Positions 16,062 to 23,824 of a stretch of DNA of 44,958 bases are shown here, piece by piece. The notes beneath the pieces were generated by a model. It was not told where the DNA came from, did not search any database, and saw only the letters and a program-made list of their open reading frames with translations. Every line of letters begins with the position of its first letter. The first letter of the stretch is position 1. This DNA is from CAZUDI01 sp964618975. GTDB lineage: Bacteria; Desulfobacterota; Desulfomonilia; UBA1062. The DNA lies in the NCBI GenBank assembly GCA_964618975.1, contig CAZUDI010000030.1, forward strand, positions 1-44,958, read 5' to 3'. Made by a program: the position numbers and the translations under genes.

Positions 16062-17377
16062 GGCTGCTTTTTGTCCTCGGGGTCCTGCTGTCCGGTCCGC
16101 TTGCGGCCCGTGCCGCGAGCGTGATGGTGATCGATGTCCAGAACGCCATCTCCCCGCCGGTGGCGGCCTACATCACCGAGAACATCGATGCGGCCGTGGA
16201 GGGCAACTACGCCGCGATCGTCATCCGCATGGATACCCCCGGCGGTCTGGACACCGCCATGCGCGAGATCATCATCAAGGAGATGAACGCCCCTATCCCG
16301 GTGGTCGTCTATGTGGCGCCCAAGGGGGCGCGAGCGGCCTCGGCCGGTGCCATCATCGCGCTGGCCTCCGACATCGCCGCCATGGCGCCGGGCACGAATA
16401 TCGGCGCCGCGCACCCCGTGAGCATCGGCCGGCCCACGGGCGAGAAGAAGGAGGATAAGGCCGACGACACCATGATGGAGAAGGTCACCAATGACGCCGT
16501 GGCCTATGCCCGCAGCATCGCCCGCGAGCGCGGCCGCAACGAGGAGTGGGCCGAGGAGGCCGTGCGTCAGAGCATTTCCACCCCGGCGCACGAGGCCAGG
16601 GAGAAGGGTGTCGTTAACCATGTGGCGGACTCGCTGGAAGAACTCCTGGAAAAGATCCATGGCACCGAGGTCCACAAGAACTCCAGCACCTTCGTGCTGG
16701 ACACCAAAGACGCCACCATCGTGGAGCGGCCCATGGGCCTGAGATACCGCCTGCTGGCCACCATCTCCAATCCGAACGTGGCCTATATCCTCATGCTCAT
16801 CGGCCTGGCCGGTATCTATTTCGAGCTTTCGAGTCCCGGGGCGATTCTGCCAGGCGTGATCGGCGGCATTTCGCTGATCCTGGCCTTTTTCGCCTTTCAG
16901 ACGCTGCCGGTCAACTATGCCGGAGTGGCGCTCATTATCCTGGCCACGATCCTTTTCATTGCCGAGATCAAGGTGCCGAGCTTCGGGCTGCTGACCGTGG
17001 GGGGGGTCATTTCCATGATTTTAGGTTCGCTGCTGCTGTTTCGAAGTCCCGAACTCTATGCCCAGGTCTCCCTGGGCGTGATCCTGCCGGTCACCCTCTT
17101 GTTCGCCGCCTTTTTCGTCCTGTGTGTCTACCTGGTGATCAAGGCGCACCGGTTACGGCCGCGCACCGGCGCACAGGGGCTCGTCGGGGAGAAGGCTCAG
17201 GTATACCGGTGGAATGCCGACGGCACGGGGCAGGTCTTCTGCCACGGCGAGTACTGGAACGCCCGGGGGCCCCGCGGTCTGGCCGCAGGCGCCAGCGTCG
17301 CGGTGGAGCGCGTCGAGGGCATGGAGATGCAGGTGAAATACCTGCCCGAGGAGACCCCGCCGGACAGTGAAGCTTGA
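16007..17377 (+). CDS. NfeD-family membrane serine protease (long form)
   Basis: A 456-aa protein with three parts: a signal peptide (residues ~18-36), a ClpP/SppA-type serine protease domain (~38-240), then four to five membrane helices (~250-390) and a C-terminal OB-fold NfeD domain. MDTPGGLDTAMREI and RAASAGAIIALASD are the protease motifs, the latter carrying the nucleophile Ser112. Full-length NfeD proteins are thought to cleave membrane proteins such as stomatins. No stomatin gene follows here; mnmA does. GAGGG precedes ATG 16007, and the gene overlaps the glycosylase by 55 nt. Confidence 0.92.
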   Translation: MGRYQTGHGPARSAPAALRLLFVLGVLLSGPLAARAASVMVIDVQNAISPPVAAYITENIDAAVEGNYAAIVIRMDTPGGLDTAMREIIIKEMNAPIPVVVYVAPKGARAASAGAIIALASDIAAMAPGTNIGAAHPVSIGRPTGEKKEDKADDTMMEKVTNDAVAYARSIARERGRNEEWAEEAVRQSISTPAHEAREKGVVNHVADSLEELLEKIHGTEVHKNSSTFVLDTKDATIVERPMGLRYRLLATISNPNVAYILMLIGLAGIYFELSSPGAILPGVIGGISLILAFFAFQTLPVNYAGVALIILATILFIAEIKVPSFGLLTVGGVISMILGSLLLFRSPELYAQVSLGVILPVTLLFAAFFVLCVYLVIKAHRLRPRTGAQGLVGEKAQVYRWNADGTGQVFCHGEYWNARGPRGLAAGASVAVERVEGMEMQVKYLPEETPPDSEA

Positions 17378-17386
17378 GGGAGAGAC

Positions 17387-18415
17387 GTGATCGCGGTGGC
17401 GCTTTCGGGCGGGGTTGACTCCGCGGCCGCCGCCATCCGGCTGCATACCGCCGGCGAGGCCCTGATCGGTCTCACCCTGAGCTTCGGGCGAGACAACCCG
17501 CCCCGGCGGCAGATAGAGCATGCCCGGCAACTGTGCCGGCATCTGGGCATACCCCACACCCTGGTGGAGGCCGCCGCCGCGCTTGGGGCCATTCAGCGCA
17601 GCTTCTGTGCGGACTATCAAAGTGGGATCACCCCCAACCCCTGCGCCCTGTGCAACCGGGACATCAAGTTCGAGCTCCTGAGGCAGCAGGCGCATGTCCA
17701 GGGCGCCGATTATCTTGCCACGGGTCATTACGTTCGCCCGGGGTACGCCTCAGGCCGGCATTTCCTTTCACGCAGCCGTGGTGGTGGGTCCCAGGAGTAT
17801 TTTCTGGGGCTTGTCTCCCAGGTGGCACTTGCAGAGAGCATCTTTCCCCTGGCCGACATTACCCGGGAAGCGGCCGTGTCCCTGCTGGAGGGCTGCGGCC
17901 TCGACATCGATGAGGGGCGTGCCTCCCAGGATGTGTGTTTCATCCCCGGCGGCGATTACGTACGCTTCATCCAGGCCCACAGCGGATACCGGGCCACGCC
18001 CGGGCCGATCCTCGATATCGACGGACACATCATCGGAACCCACCGCGGGGTAATCCATTACACCATCGGCCAGCGCAAGGGTCTGGGCATGGGCTTCGGC
18101 CGCCGGGTCTATGTGCTGGCGATCGATGTAGATGCGGGCACGGTGACCGTAGGGGATCCCTCGCATTGGCCGCACCGGGGGTTTTTCCTGGATGAGGTAA
18201 ACTACATGAAGTGTGCCGGCATCTCGGAGCCCGTAAGCGCCCTGGTCAAGGTGCGCTACCGCCAGCAGGCCTCGCCGGCGCTCATCACGCCGGCCGAGCA
18301 GGGGAAACTGTGGGTGGCGTACGAGGGGCTCTGGGCCCCCGGACAGCTGGCCGTGGTCTATGACGCACAGGATGCGATTCTCCTGGCCGGTCGCATCCGT
18401 CCGCCTACGGCCTGA
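17387..18415 (+). CDS. mnmA: tRNA-specific 2-thiouridylase MnmA
   Basis: A 342-aa enzyme that adds sulfur to U34 of Lys, Glu and Gln tRNAs. The N-terminal SGGVDSAAAAI is the PP-loop ATP-binding motif. GITPNPCALCNRDIKF carries the first catalytic Cys (86) and ASQDVCFIPGGDYVRF the second (184). HYTIGQRKGLGMG belongs to the C-terminal domain. The gene is slightly shorter than the usual ~360 aa. It starts with GTG, 9 nt after the NfeD stop, with GGGAGAG in front. Confidence 0.95.
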   Translation: MIAVALSGGVDSAAAAIRLHTAGEALIGLTLSFGRDNPPRRQIEHARQLCRHLGIPHTLVEAAAALGAIQRSFCADYQSGITPNPCALCNRDIKFELLRQQAHVQGADYLATGHYVRPGYASGRHFLSRSRGGGSQEYFLGLVSQVALAESIFPLADITREAAVSLLEGCGLDIDEGRASQDVCFIPGGDYVRFIQAHSGYRATPGPILDIDGHIIGTHRGVIHYTIGQRKGLGMGFGRRVYVLAIDVDAGTVTVGDPSHWPHRGFFLDEVNYMKCAGISEPVSALVKVRYRQQASPALITPAEQGKLWVAYEGLWAPGQLAVVYDAQDAILLAGRIRPPTA

Positions 18416-18437
18416 GGCGCGGCGGGTGGCGGGGAGG

Positions 18438-18465
18438 TGGACATTTCTGCGGTCCCATTTATACT
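18438..18465 (+). promoter_or_regulatory. Promoter of the nitroreductase-cutA pair
   Basis: TGGACA (18438-18443), 16-nt spacer, TATACT (18460-18465), each 5/6 to consensus. The GTG start at 18502 lies 36 nt beyond the -10 box. Confidence 0.6.
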
Positions 18466-18501
18466 ATGCCTTAAGATCACAGGTGCGGGGGAGGTGAGGG
18501 C

Positions 18502-19239
18502 GTGAAGGGCGGAATCGGTGACGTGTTTCACCAGGAGACCAAATACGACCGCTTGCGGATGCCACGGGCAAGTGTGGATTTCCGGGGGCGGCCCGAGACC
18601 TGCAAGGAATATGCGCAGGCCCCACAGACAGCGCTGCCGCAACCCCAGGCCTTGGACAGCATCAGCCTGCACGACGCCCTGCGGCAGAGAAAGAGCGTGC
18701 GCAGCTATCTGGACGAGCCGCTGACCCTCAAACAGCTCGCCTACCTTATCTGGGCCTGCAGCGGGATCCAGCGGACCGAGATGGGCTGTGAATTCCGCAC
18801 GGCCCCCTCGGCCGGGGCCCTGTACCCCATCGAGACCTATGTGGTGGTCCACCGGGTGCACGGTCTCGAGCACGGGGTCTATCACTATCATGTCCGCCGG
18901 CATGCCCTGGAACAGCTGCGCAAGGGGGACTTCCGGGAGGAGGCCAGCCTGTCCGCCATGGGGCAGTCCATGTGCGCCCGGGCGGGCGCGGTCTTCGTGT
19001 GGACGGCGGTCTTCGAGCGTTCCAAGTGGAAGTACCGTCAGCGTGCCTACCGCTATGTCTACCTCGACGCCGGGCACATGGCCCAGAACCTCGCCTTGGC
19101 GGCGGTAAGCCTGGGCCTGGGATCCTGTCAGGTGGGGGCCCTTTTCGACGACGAGGTGAACCGCCTCATCGGGGTGGATGGCATCGAAGAGAGCGTGATC
19201 TACATGAGTGTGGCCGGCCATCCGGGCATGGAGGTCTGA
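18502..19239 (+). CDS. SagB/ThcOx-type nitroreductase-family oxidoreductase
   Basis: A 245-aa FMN-dependent nitroreductase-fold protein. LHDALRQRKSVRSYLDEPLT is the family N-terminal block. FRTAPSAGALYPIETYVV is the characteristic SagB/ThcOx segment. LDAGHMAQNLALAAVSLGLGSC completes the FMN site. SagB proteins oxidise azolines in peptide natural products, but free-standing members are common and no YcaO or precursor peptide is present here, so a natural product role is not supported. It starts with GTG behind GGAGG and is followed one nt after its stop by cutA. Confidence 0.88.
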   Translation: MKGGIGDVFHQETKYDRLRMPRASVDFRGRPETCKEYAQAPQTALPQPQALDSISLHDALRQRKSVRSYLDEPLTLKQLAYLIWACSGIQRTEMGCEFRTAPSAGALYPIETYVVVHRVHGLEHGVYHYHVRRHALEQLRKGDFREEASLSAMGQSMCARAGAVFVWTAVFERSKWKYRQRAYRYVYLDAGHMAQNLALAAVSLGLGSCQVGALFDDEVNRLIGVDGIEESVIYMSVAGHPGMEV

Positions 19240-19240
19240 G

Positions 19241-19555
19241 CTGGAGTCCTTCCTGGTCTACATGACGACCCCGTCCGAGGAGGAGGCGCGAAACATCGGG
19301 AAGACCCTTGTGGAGGAGCGGCTCGCCGCCTGCGTCAACCTGCTTCCCGGCATGCAGTCCATCTACCGGTGGGAGGGCCGGCTGGAGGAGGCCCACGAGA
19401 CGGTCCTGATCGCCAAGACCGCCGGGGGCTCTGTCAAGGCCCTCATCGCGCGCGTAAAGGCCCTGCACAGCTATGAGGTTCCCTGCATCATCTGCCTGCC
19501 CATTGTGGGCGGTAATGCGGAATTCCTGGAATGGATCCAGGAGCAGACCGATTGA
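19241..19555 (+). CDS. cutA: CutA1 divalent-ion tolerance protein
   Basis: A ~104-aa trimeric cytoplasmic protein of the CutA1 family, linked to divalent metal tolerance. VYMTTPSEEEARNIGKTLVE followed by ERLAACVNLLPGMQSIYRWE is the family signature. EVPCIICLPIVGGNAEFLEWI is the C-terminal block. No ATG or GTG lies at the expected N-terminus. A CTG at 19241 sits 6 nt after GGAGG (19230-19234) and gives MESFLVYMTTPS, matching the usual family start. The alternative GTG at 19208 would add 11 unconserved residues inside the nitroreductase gene. Confidence 0.88.
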   Translation: MESFLVYMTTPSEEEARNIGKTLVEERLAACVNLLPGMQSIYRWEGRLEEAHETVLIAKTAGGSVKALIARVKALHSYEVPCIICLPIVGGNAEFLEWIQEQTD

Positions 19556-19684
19556 AGATGGGGCGCGGGGTGCCCCGCCGACAGGCAGACCCCTTGGCCG
19601 GGCGCATATGGGCTTCTGCCGTGCGCCTGTGGTCCAACCCTCCCTGACACAGGCGGTGATAAATCGGGTACCCCAAGCGGCAAT

Positions 19685-20368
19685 TTAGGCGATGAGGTGG
19701 CCGAGCTTCATGCTGAAGGCCGCCTGCCGGGTGACGATGAGGTGATCGTGAACCGTGATGCCGAGCTCGCGACTGAGGTCGGTGAGCATCTGGGTGAGGT
19801 GTTCGTCATGGACCGAGGGGTTCATCGATCCCGAGGGATGGTTGTGGACCAGGATGAGGGCCGCGGCGTTGTGCATGAGCGCGGTTCGGATCACCTCGCG
19901 CGGGTAGACTGTGGCCTGGTTCACCGTGCCGTGCGCGATGATTTCCTTGTGGATCAGGGCACCGGCGCTGTTGAGGCACAGCAGCAGAAAGAGTTCCCGG
20001 GGTTCGCCGCCGAGCTCGGAGCGGATATAGCGCGTGACCCTTTCCGGGCTGGTGAGGACGGGCATGCCGGAGGCGTCCGGCTCCAGGTAGCGGTTCATAC
20101 AGGCCCGCAACAGGCGGATGAGGGTGCTCGCATGCGGCCCGATACCCCCCGTGCCCTCGAGGGTGGCAGGATCCTGATCGAGGACGTTGGCGAAGGAACC
20201 GTAGCGGGCGATGAGCCCCTTGGCGAGCGGTTTGGTGTCACGTCGCGGGATGGCATAGGCCAGCAGGAGTTCGAGCAGCTCATAATCCTCCAGGCCGGTC
20301 CTCCCCGAGCGGCGGAAGCGCTCCTTCAGGCGCTGGCGATGTCCGAGATAGTGCCTCTCCTCCCCCAT
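19685..20368 (-). CDS. radC: RadC-family JAB/MPN-domain protein
   Basis: A 227-aa protein of the RadC family. The N-terminus is a helix-hairpin-helix-like region (HRQRLKERFRRSGRTGLEDY, LLELLLAYAIPRRD). The C-terminal JAMM metalloprotease-like domain has ILVHNHPSGSMNPSVHD. The old DNA repair assignment for RadC has not held up and the molecular role is unknown. ATG 20368 follows a purine-rich AAGGGGGGGG; an in-frame ATG at 20440 would lie upstream of the promoter. It is convergent with cutA, with 129 nt between them. Confidence 0.93.
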   Translation of the reverse strand: MGEERHYLGHRQRLKERFRRSGRTGLEDYELLELLLAYAIPRRDTKPLAKGLIARYGSFANVLDQDPATLEGTGGIGPHASTLIRLLRACMNRYLEPDASGMPVLTSPERVTRYIRSELGGEPRELFLLLCLNSAGALIHKEIIAHGTVNQATVYPREVIRTALMHNAAALILVHNHPSGSMNPSVHDEHLTQMLTDLSRELGITVHDHLIVTRQAAFSMKLGHLIA

Positions 20369-20383
20369 GACCCCCCCCTTTTT

Positions 20384-20412
20384 TGAATACGTTCCGGACA
20401 AATCGGAGTCAA
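20384..20412 (-). promoter_or_regulatory. radC promoter
   Basis: On the minus strand TTGACT (20412-20407), 17-nt spacer, TATTCA (20389-20384). The ATG at 20368 is 15 nt downstream, leaving room for the poly-G ribosome site. This supports the shorter radC start. Confidence 0.55.
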
Positions 20413-20530
20413 GGTCGGCCATAAGCGCCATGGGTCGCATTCATGGATGCCTGCGGTGCCAAGGAGGGGCCAGGGCCTGCCCCGTGGCGCATGATCCCGT
20501 CCCCTCCCTCGAGGGCCAGGCGGCGGTCCT

Positions 20531-22312
20531 TCAGTCGACGAACACGTCGACGAGGCGGAAGGTGAGGGTATCGACCAGGCCGCGGTTGCTGATGCGCAGT
20601 TCGGGCAGGACCGGCAGACCCAGCAGGGCCATGGTCATGAAGGGGGAGACGAGTTCGCAGCCGAGTGCCTTCCAGGCGGCGTCGAGCCTTGCGACCTGGG
20701 CCTGCACCTCCGTCACGGGTCGGTCGGTCAGCAGGCCGGCCACGGGCAGCTCCAGCAGGGCCAGGACCTTGCCGTCCCTCACGACGAGCATGCCGCCGCC
20801 GGAGAGGGCCAGGGTGTTGCCGGCAAAGGCCATGTCGTCCTCGTCCACGCCCACGATCAGCAGGTTGTGCGAGTCGTGGGCCACGGTAGAGGCCACGGCC
20901 CCGGCTTTGAGCCCGAAGCCCCTGACGAAGCCCAGGCCGCGGGTGCCGCTGGCCCGGTGGCGCTCGAAGAGGGCCACCTTGGCGATGTCGGCGGTGGTAT
21001 CGGCCGGCACGTTGCCGCCTCTGACCGCCAGGTCGGCCGTGGTGGCGCGCGTGCCGACCTTGGCCTCTTCGATCTGCATCACGCGTACCTTGACGCGCTC
21101 TCCGGCAGCCTTCAGGATAAAGTCGTCGCGGGTGAGGCGTCTTCCGAGGTTGACGGTGTTCTTGGACCAGTCGGGGTAGGTCACGGGGGCGCTCGGTGTG
21201 AGCATCCGGCCTCCTGAGGCCACCAGCTCCCCACCGATGATGACCTTATCGACCGTGACCCGGGTCAGGTCGCTGATCAGCAGGATATCGGCCACCTTGG
21301 AGGGCGCGATGCTGCCGAAGTCCCGGCCCATCTGGAAGCATTCGGCCGTGTTGATGGTCACCATCTCGATGGCGCTGATGGGGTTGAGGCCTTCCTCAAT
21401 GGCACGGCGCACGATATGGTCGAGATGCCCCAGCCGGACGAGGGTATCGGGGTGGGTGTCGTCGCTGACCAGCAGGGCCAGGCGGCTGGAGAGGCGGTAT
21501 TCGGTCAGCGCGCGGATGACCTCCTTGAGGTCGTGCCAGGCCGAGCCTTCGCGGATCTTGGTGTAGAGCCCCAGGCGCATCTTGGCGATGGCGTCCTCGG
21601 CGCGTACCGATTCGTGGCAGGAGCGTACGCCGGCGGCCACATAGGCATTGAGCATGGGTCCGGTCTCGGGGATGGAGAAGTGGCCCGTGACCGGCTTGCC
21701 GGCCCTGAGCGTCACCGCGATCTCCTCATGCACGGCCGGATCGCCGGCGATCACGCCCGGAAAATTCATCATTTCGCCCAGGCCGGCCATGTTTTCCCAG
21801 CTCAGCGCCTCGGCGATATCAACGGGGCCCAGGCAGGCCCCGGCATCCTCGAGACCCGGGGCGGCCGGCACGCACGATGGCACCGTGGCATAGACCCGCA
21901 GCGGCACGGAAGCGGCCTCGTCCATCATGAGCCTGACCCCCTTGAGGCCCAGCACGTTGGCGATCTCATGCGGATCCATGAAGATGGCGGTGGTGCCGTG
22001 CGGCACCACGGTCTCGCTGTACTGCGAGACACTCAGCATGCTGCTCTCGACGTGGATATGGCCGTCCATGAAGCCCGGGCAGAGGTAATGCCCCTCGGCC
22101 TCGATCACCCGGGTTTCTTTTCCGATGCAGTCGCGGGCGTCGCCCACCAGGGCGATGCGGCCCCTGTAGACGGCTACATCGATGCCGTCCTGGATCTCGT
22201 GCGTGTTGACGTTGACCAGGCGTCCGCCGGTGATTACCAGCTCGGCCGGGCGTCTGCCCATCGCGACATCACACAGTTCTGCGGTGATCTTTTCCAGGGG
22301 AATGGTTTCCAC
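20531..22312 (-). CDS. ade: Adenine deaminase
   Basis: A 593-aa metal-dependent amidohydrolase converting adenine to hypoxanthine. PGFMDGHIHVESSML is the HxH metal-binding block. VPHGTTAIFMDPHEIANVLG and LLVSDDTHPDTL are further family motifs. The C-terminal ~170 residues (STVAHDSHNLLIVGVDEDDM) form the extra domain typical of Ade. Length agrees with the E. coli enzyme. I chose GTG 22312 because AAGGAGG lies 4 nt before it and conserved sequence follows (ETIPLEKITAEL); an upstream ATG at 22339 lacks a comparable site. It is a single-gene unit for purine salvage. Confidence 0.94.
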   Translation of the reverse strand: METIPLEKITAELCDVAMGRRPAELVITGGRLVNVNTHEIQDGIDVAVYRGRIALVGDARDCIGKETRVIEAEGHYLCPGFMDGHIHVESSMLSVSQYSETVVPHGTTAIFMDPHEIANVLGLKGVRLMMDEAASVPLRVYATVPSCVPAAPGLEDAGACLGPVDIAEALSWENMAGLGEMMNFPGVIAGDPAVHEEIAVTLRAGKPVTGHFSIPETGPMLNAYVAAGVRSCHESVRAEDAIAKMRLGLYTKIREGSAWHDLKEVIRALTEYRLSSRLALLVSDDTHPDTLVRLGHLDHIVRRAIEEGLNPISAIEMVTINTAECFQMGRDFGSIAPSKVADILLISDLTRVTVDKVIIGGELVASGGRMLTPSAPVTYPDWSKNTVNLGRRLTRDDFILKAAGERVKVRVMQIEEAKVGTRATTADLAVRGGNVPADTTADIAKVALFERHRASGTRGLGFVRGFGLKAGAVASTVAHDSHNLLIVGVDEDDMAFAGNTLALSGGGMLVVRDGKVLALLELPVAGLLTDRPVTEVQAQVARLDAAWKALGCELVSPFMTMALLGLPVLPELRISNRGLVDTLTFRLVDVFVD

Positions 22313-22455
22313 GAGGCCTCCTTCCGGCTGCCGCTGCATAGCCGATGGCAGAGTCATCTTATGGGTTGTGACGTTGGAATGAGTTCCGTTGTCCCTTTCT
22401 TATTATGGAAAGACGGCCTTCGTCAAGGCCAAGCGGCCGCTCTTGAGGGTGAGGT

Positions 22456-22496
22456 CCAGGGCGGTCCCTGGCCTTCGTTGACCCCGGCGGGTCAAC
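22456..22496 (-). terminator. Tandem hairpins after the acyltransferase gene
   Basis: Two perfect inverted repeats lie side by side: GTTGACCC-CGGC-GGGTCAAC (22477-22496, 8-bp stem) and CCAGGG-CGGT-CCCTGG (22456-22471, 6-bp stem). They start 5 nt past the acyltransferase stop. No T-run follows, so termination is inferred from position only. Confidence 0.4.
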
Positions 22497-22500
22497 GCTG

Positions 22501-23550
22501 TCAGCCAGACGGGAGACCCGATTCAGGGCCTTGCCCGCGATGGGCCCGATCCCGATCTGTATGTCCGAACTCTTCGGCCTGTCGGCAGACCCGCTCCCTG
22601 AAGTCGCCGCCCGCCTTCAGGAGGCGCCGTATGTCCGAGCGCCTGAGCCAGCGGCTGTGCACCCAGAAGTACTGTTCGGGCCACTCCCGGGCCACCCTCC
22701 CCACCCACGTCTGCATGCAGTCGCTGAGGTTCTGGACGGCGTGCGAGCGCCAGCCGTCTTTGAGGCCTTCTATCTGATTGAAGTCATCACCGAAATCTCT
22801 GGCGTCAATCGGTTTTTCAAAACGAATGGTATAGGTCTCATCCTGCTTGATGACCACGATCGGCAGGAGCAGGGCATCGCCCCTCAGGGCGATCAGGGCC
22901 GGGGCGGGGCTGGTGGGGGCCGGCAGGCCGAAGAGGTCGCAGAAGAGTCGGTTGCTGCGATTGCCGCGCTGATCGATGACCATGCCGATGGTGCGGCCCT
23001 GCCGGAGCTCCTCGGTAAGCCGGGCAAGCATGCCGCCCTTGGGGGGCAGCAGGGTGAAGCTGCTGCGTGTACGCAGGTCTTCGATGATGGACTGCAGCTG
23101 AGGGTTCTTCATGATATCCCCCATGACGCTGAACTCGATGTCCATGAGCTGGGGCAGGTGCGCCAGCTGCTCCCAGTTCATGTGGCAGGTGAACCACATG
23201 ACCCCGCGGCCGGAGGCCAGGGCGCCCTCGATATGCTCCCGGCCCTCAATCATGATGCGCTCCCTGAGCGCCAGCTCGTCCAGATAGGCGAACCTGATCG
23301 TATCGACGATAACATCGCCTAAGTGCATGAAGGACCGGCGGGCGGTCTTGTGTGCCATCTTTGGTCCCAGGGCCTGGAGGATCTGGGTCGCGGCGATTTC
23401 ACGGTGGAGCGGAATCAAGACCCAGGCCAGCAGTCCGCACATCCTTCCCACGGTAAGGCTTATGCGATAGGGCAGCACCCGGATCAGGGCAATGCCGCCT
23501 GAAATGATCAGATATTGAAGGTATCCTGCTATGCGTGCCAGTGCGTTCAT
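22501..23550 (-). CDS. Lipid A biosynthesis acyltransferase homologue (LpxL/HtrB family)
   Basis: A 349-aa membrane-anchored protein of the lysophospholipid acyltransferase family that adds secondary acyl chains to lipid A. Residues ~12-50 are hydrophobic. DIMKNPQLQSIIEDLRTR, GMVIDQRGNRSNRLFCDLFG and PEQYFWVHSRWLRR are family blocks. The catalytic motif is usually H-x4-D/E (as in HFGNWE), but here GVMWFTCHMNWEQL has only three residues between His and Glu, as if one residue were deleted. Activity is therefore uncertain. The C-terminal ~30 residues are polar and unconserved. It precedes ade and follows the lpxC-ntrYX-radical SAM group on the same strand. Confidence 0.88.
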   Translation of the reverse strand: MNALARIAGYLQYLIISGGIALIRVLPYRISLTVGRMCGLLAWVLIPLHREIAATQILQALGPKMAHKTARRSFMHLGDVIVDTIRFAYLDELALRERIMIEGREHIEGALASGRGVMWFTCHMNWEQLAHLPQLMDIEFSVMGDIMKNPQLQSIIEDLRTRSSFTLLPPKGGMLARLTEELRQGRTIGMVIDQRGNRSNRLFCDLFGLPAPTSPAPALIALRGDALLLPIVVIKQDETYTIRFEKPIDARDFGDDFNQIEGLKDGWRSHAVQNLSDCMQTWVGRVAREWPEQYFWVHSRWLRRSDIRRLLKAGGDFRERVCRQAEEFGHTDRDRAHRGQGPESGLPSG

Positions 23551-23733
23551 CCGGTAGGGTCCTTTCTCTTCCAGGGCACCGCCCTATCACAAGGCGCGGC
23601 CGATGCGGTGGCAGCGGTGGCCCGGAAGGCGGATTGCCTGCTTAACATGATGAATGAACGGCCTCCATACACTGGGGCCGGAACAAGGCGCTTGTGTCTT
23701 CACCCCTGGCCTTATACCATGCCCTCATCCCAA

Positions 23734-23766
23734 GGCAAAGGCCTCTTCACGCCGCGGCCTTTCGCC
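23734..23766 (-). terminator. Hairpin after the radical SAM gene
   Basis: GGCAAAGGCC (23734-23743) pairs with GGCCTTTCGCC (23756-23766) with one bulged base and a 12-nt loop. It is about 60 nt beyond the radical SAM stop, inside a 274-nt gene-free stretch (23551-23824) in which I see nothing else definite. Confidence 0.3.
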
Positions 23767-23824
23767 GCTTCCCGAAAGGGGCTGTGGGTTGGGCCATTCA
23801 CGTTGGGGACAAGTCGGAGGCCGC

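Noticed and set aside
18502..19239. Azoline-peptide (SagB) biosynthetic cluster
   Set aside because: No YcaO cyclodehydratase, precursor peptide or transporter is adjacent; free-standing SagB-like nitroreductases are common.
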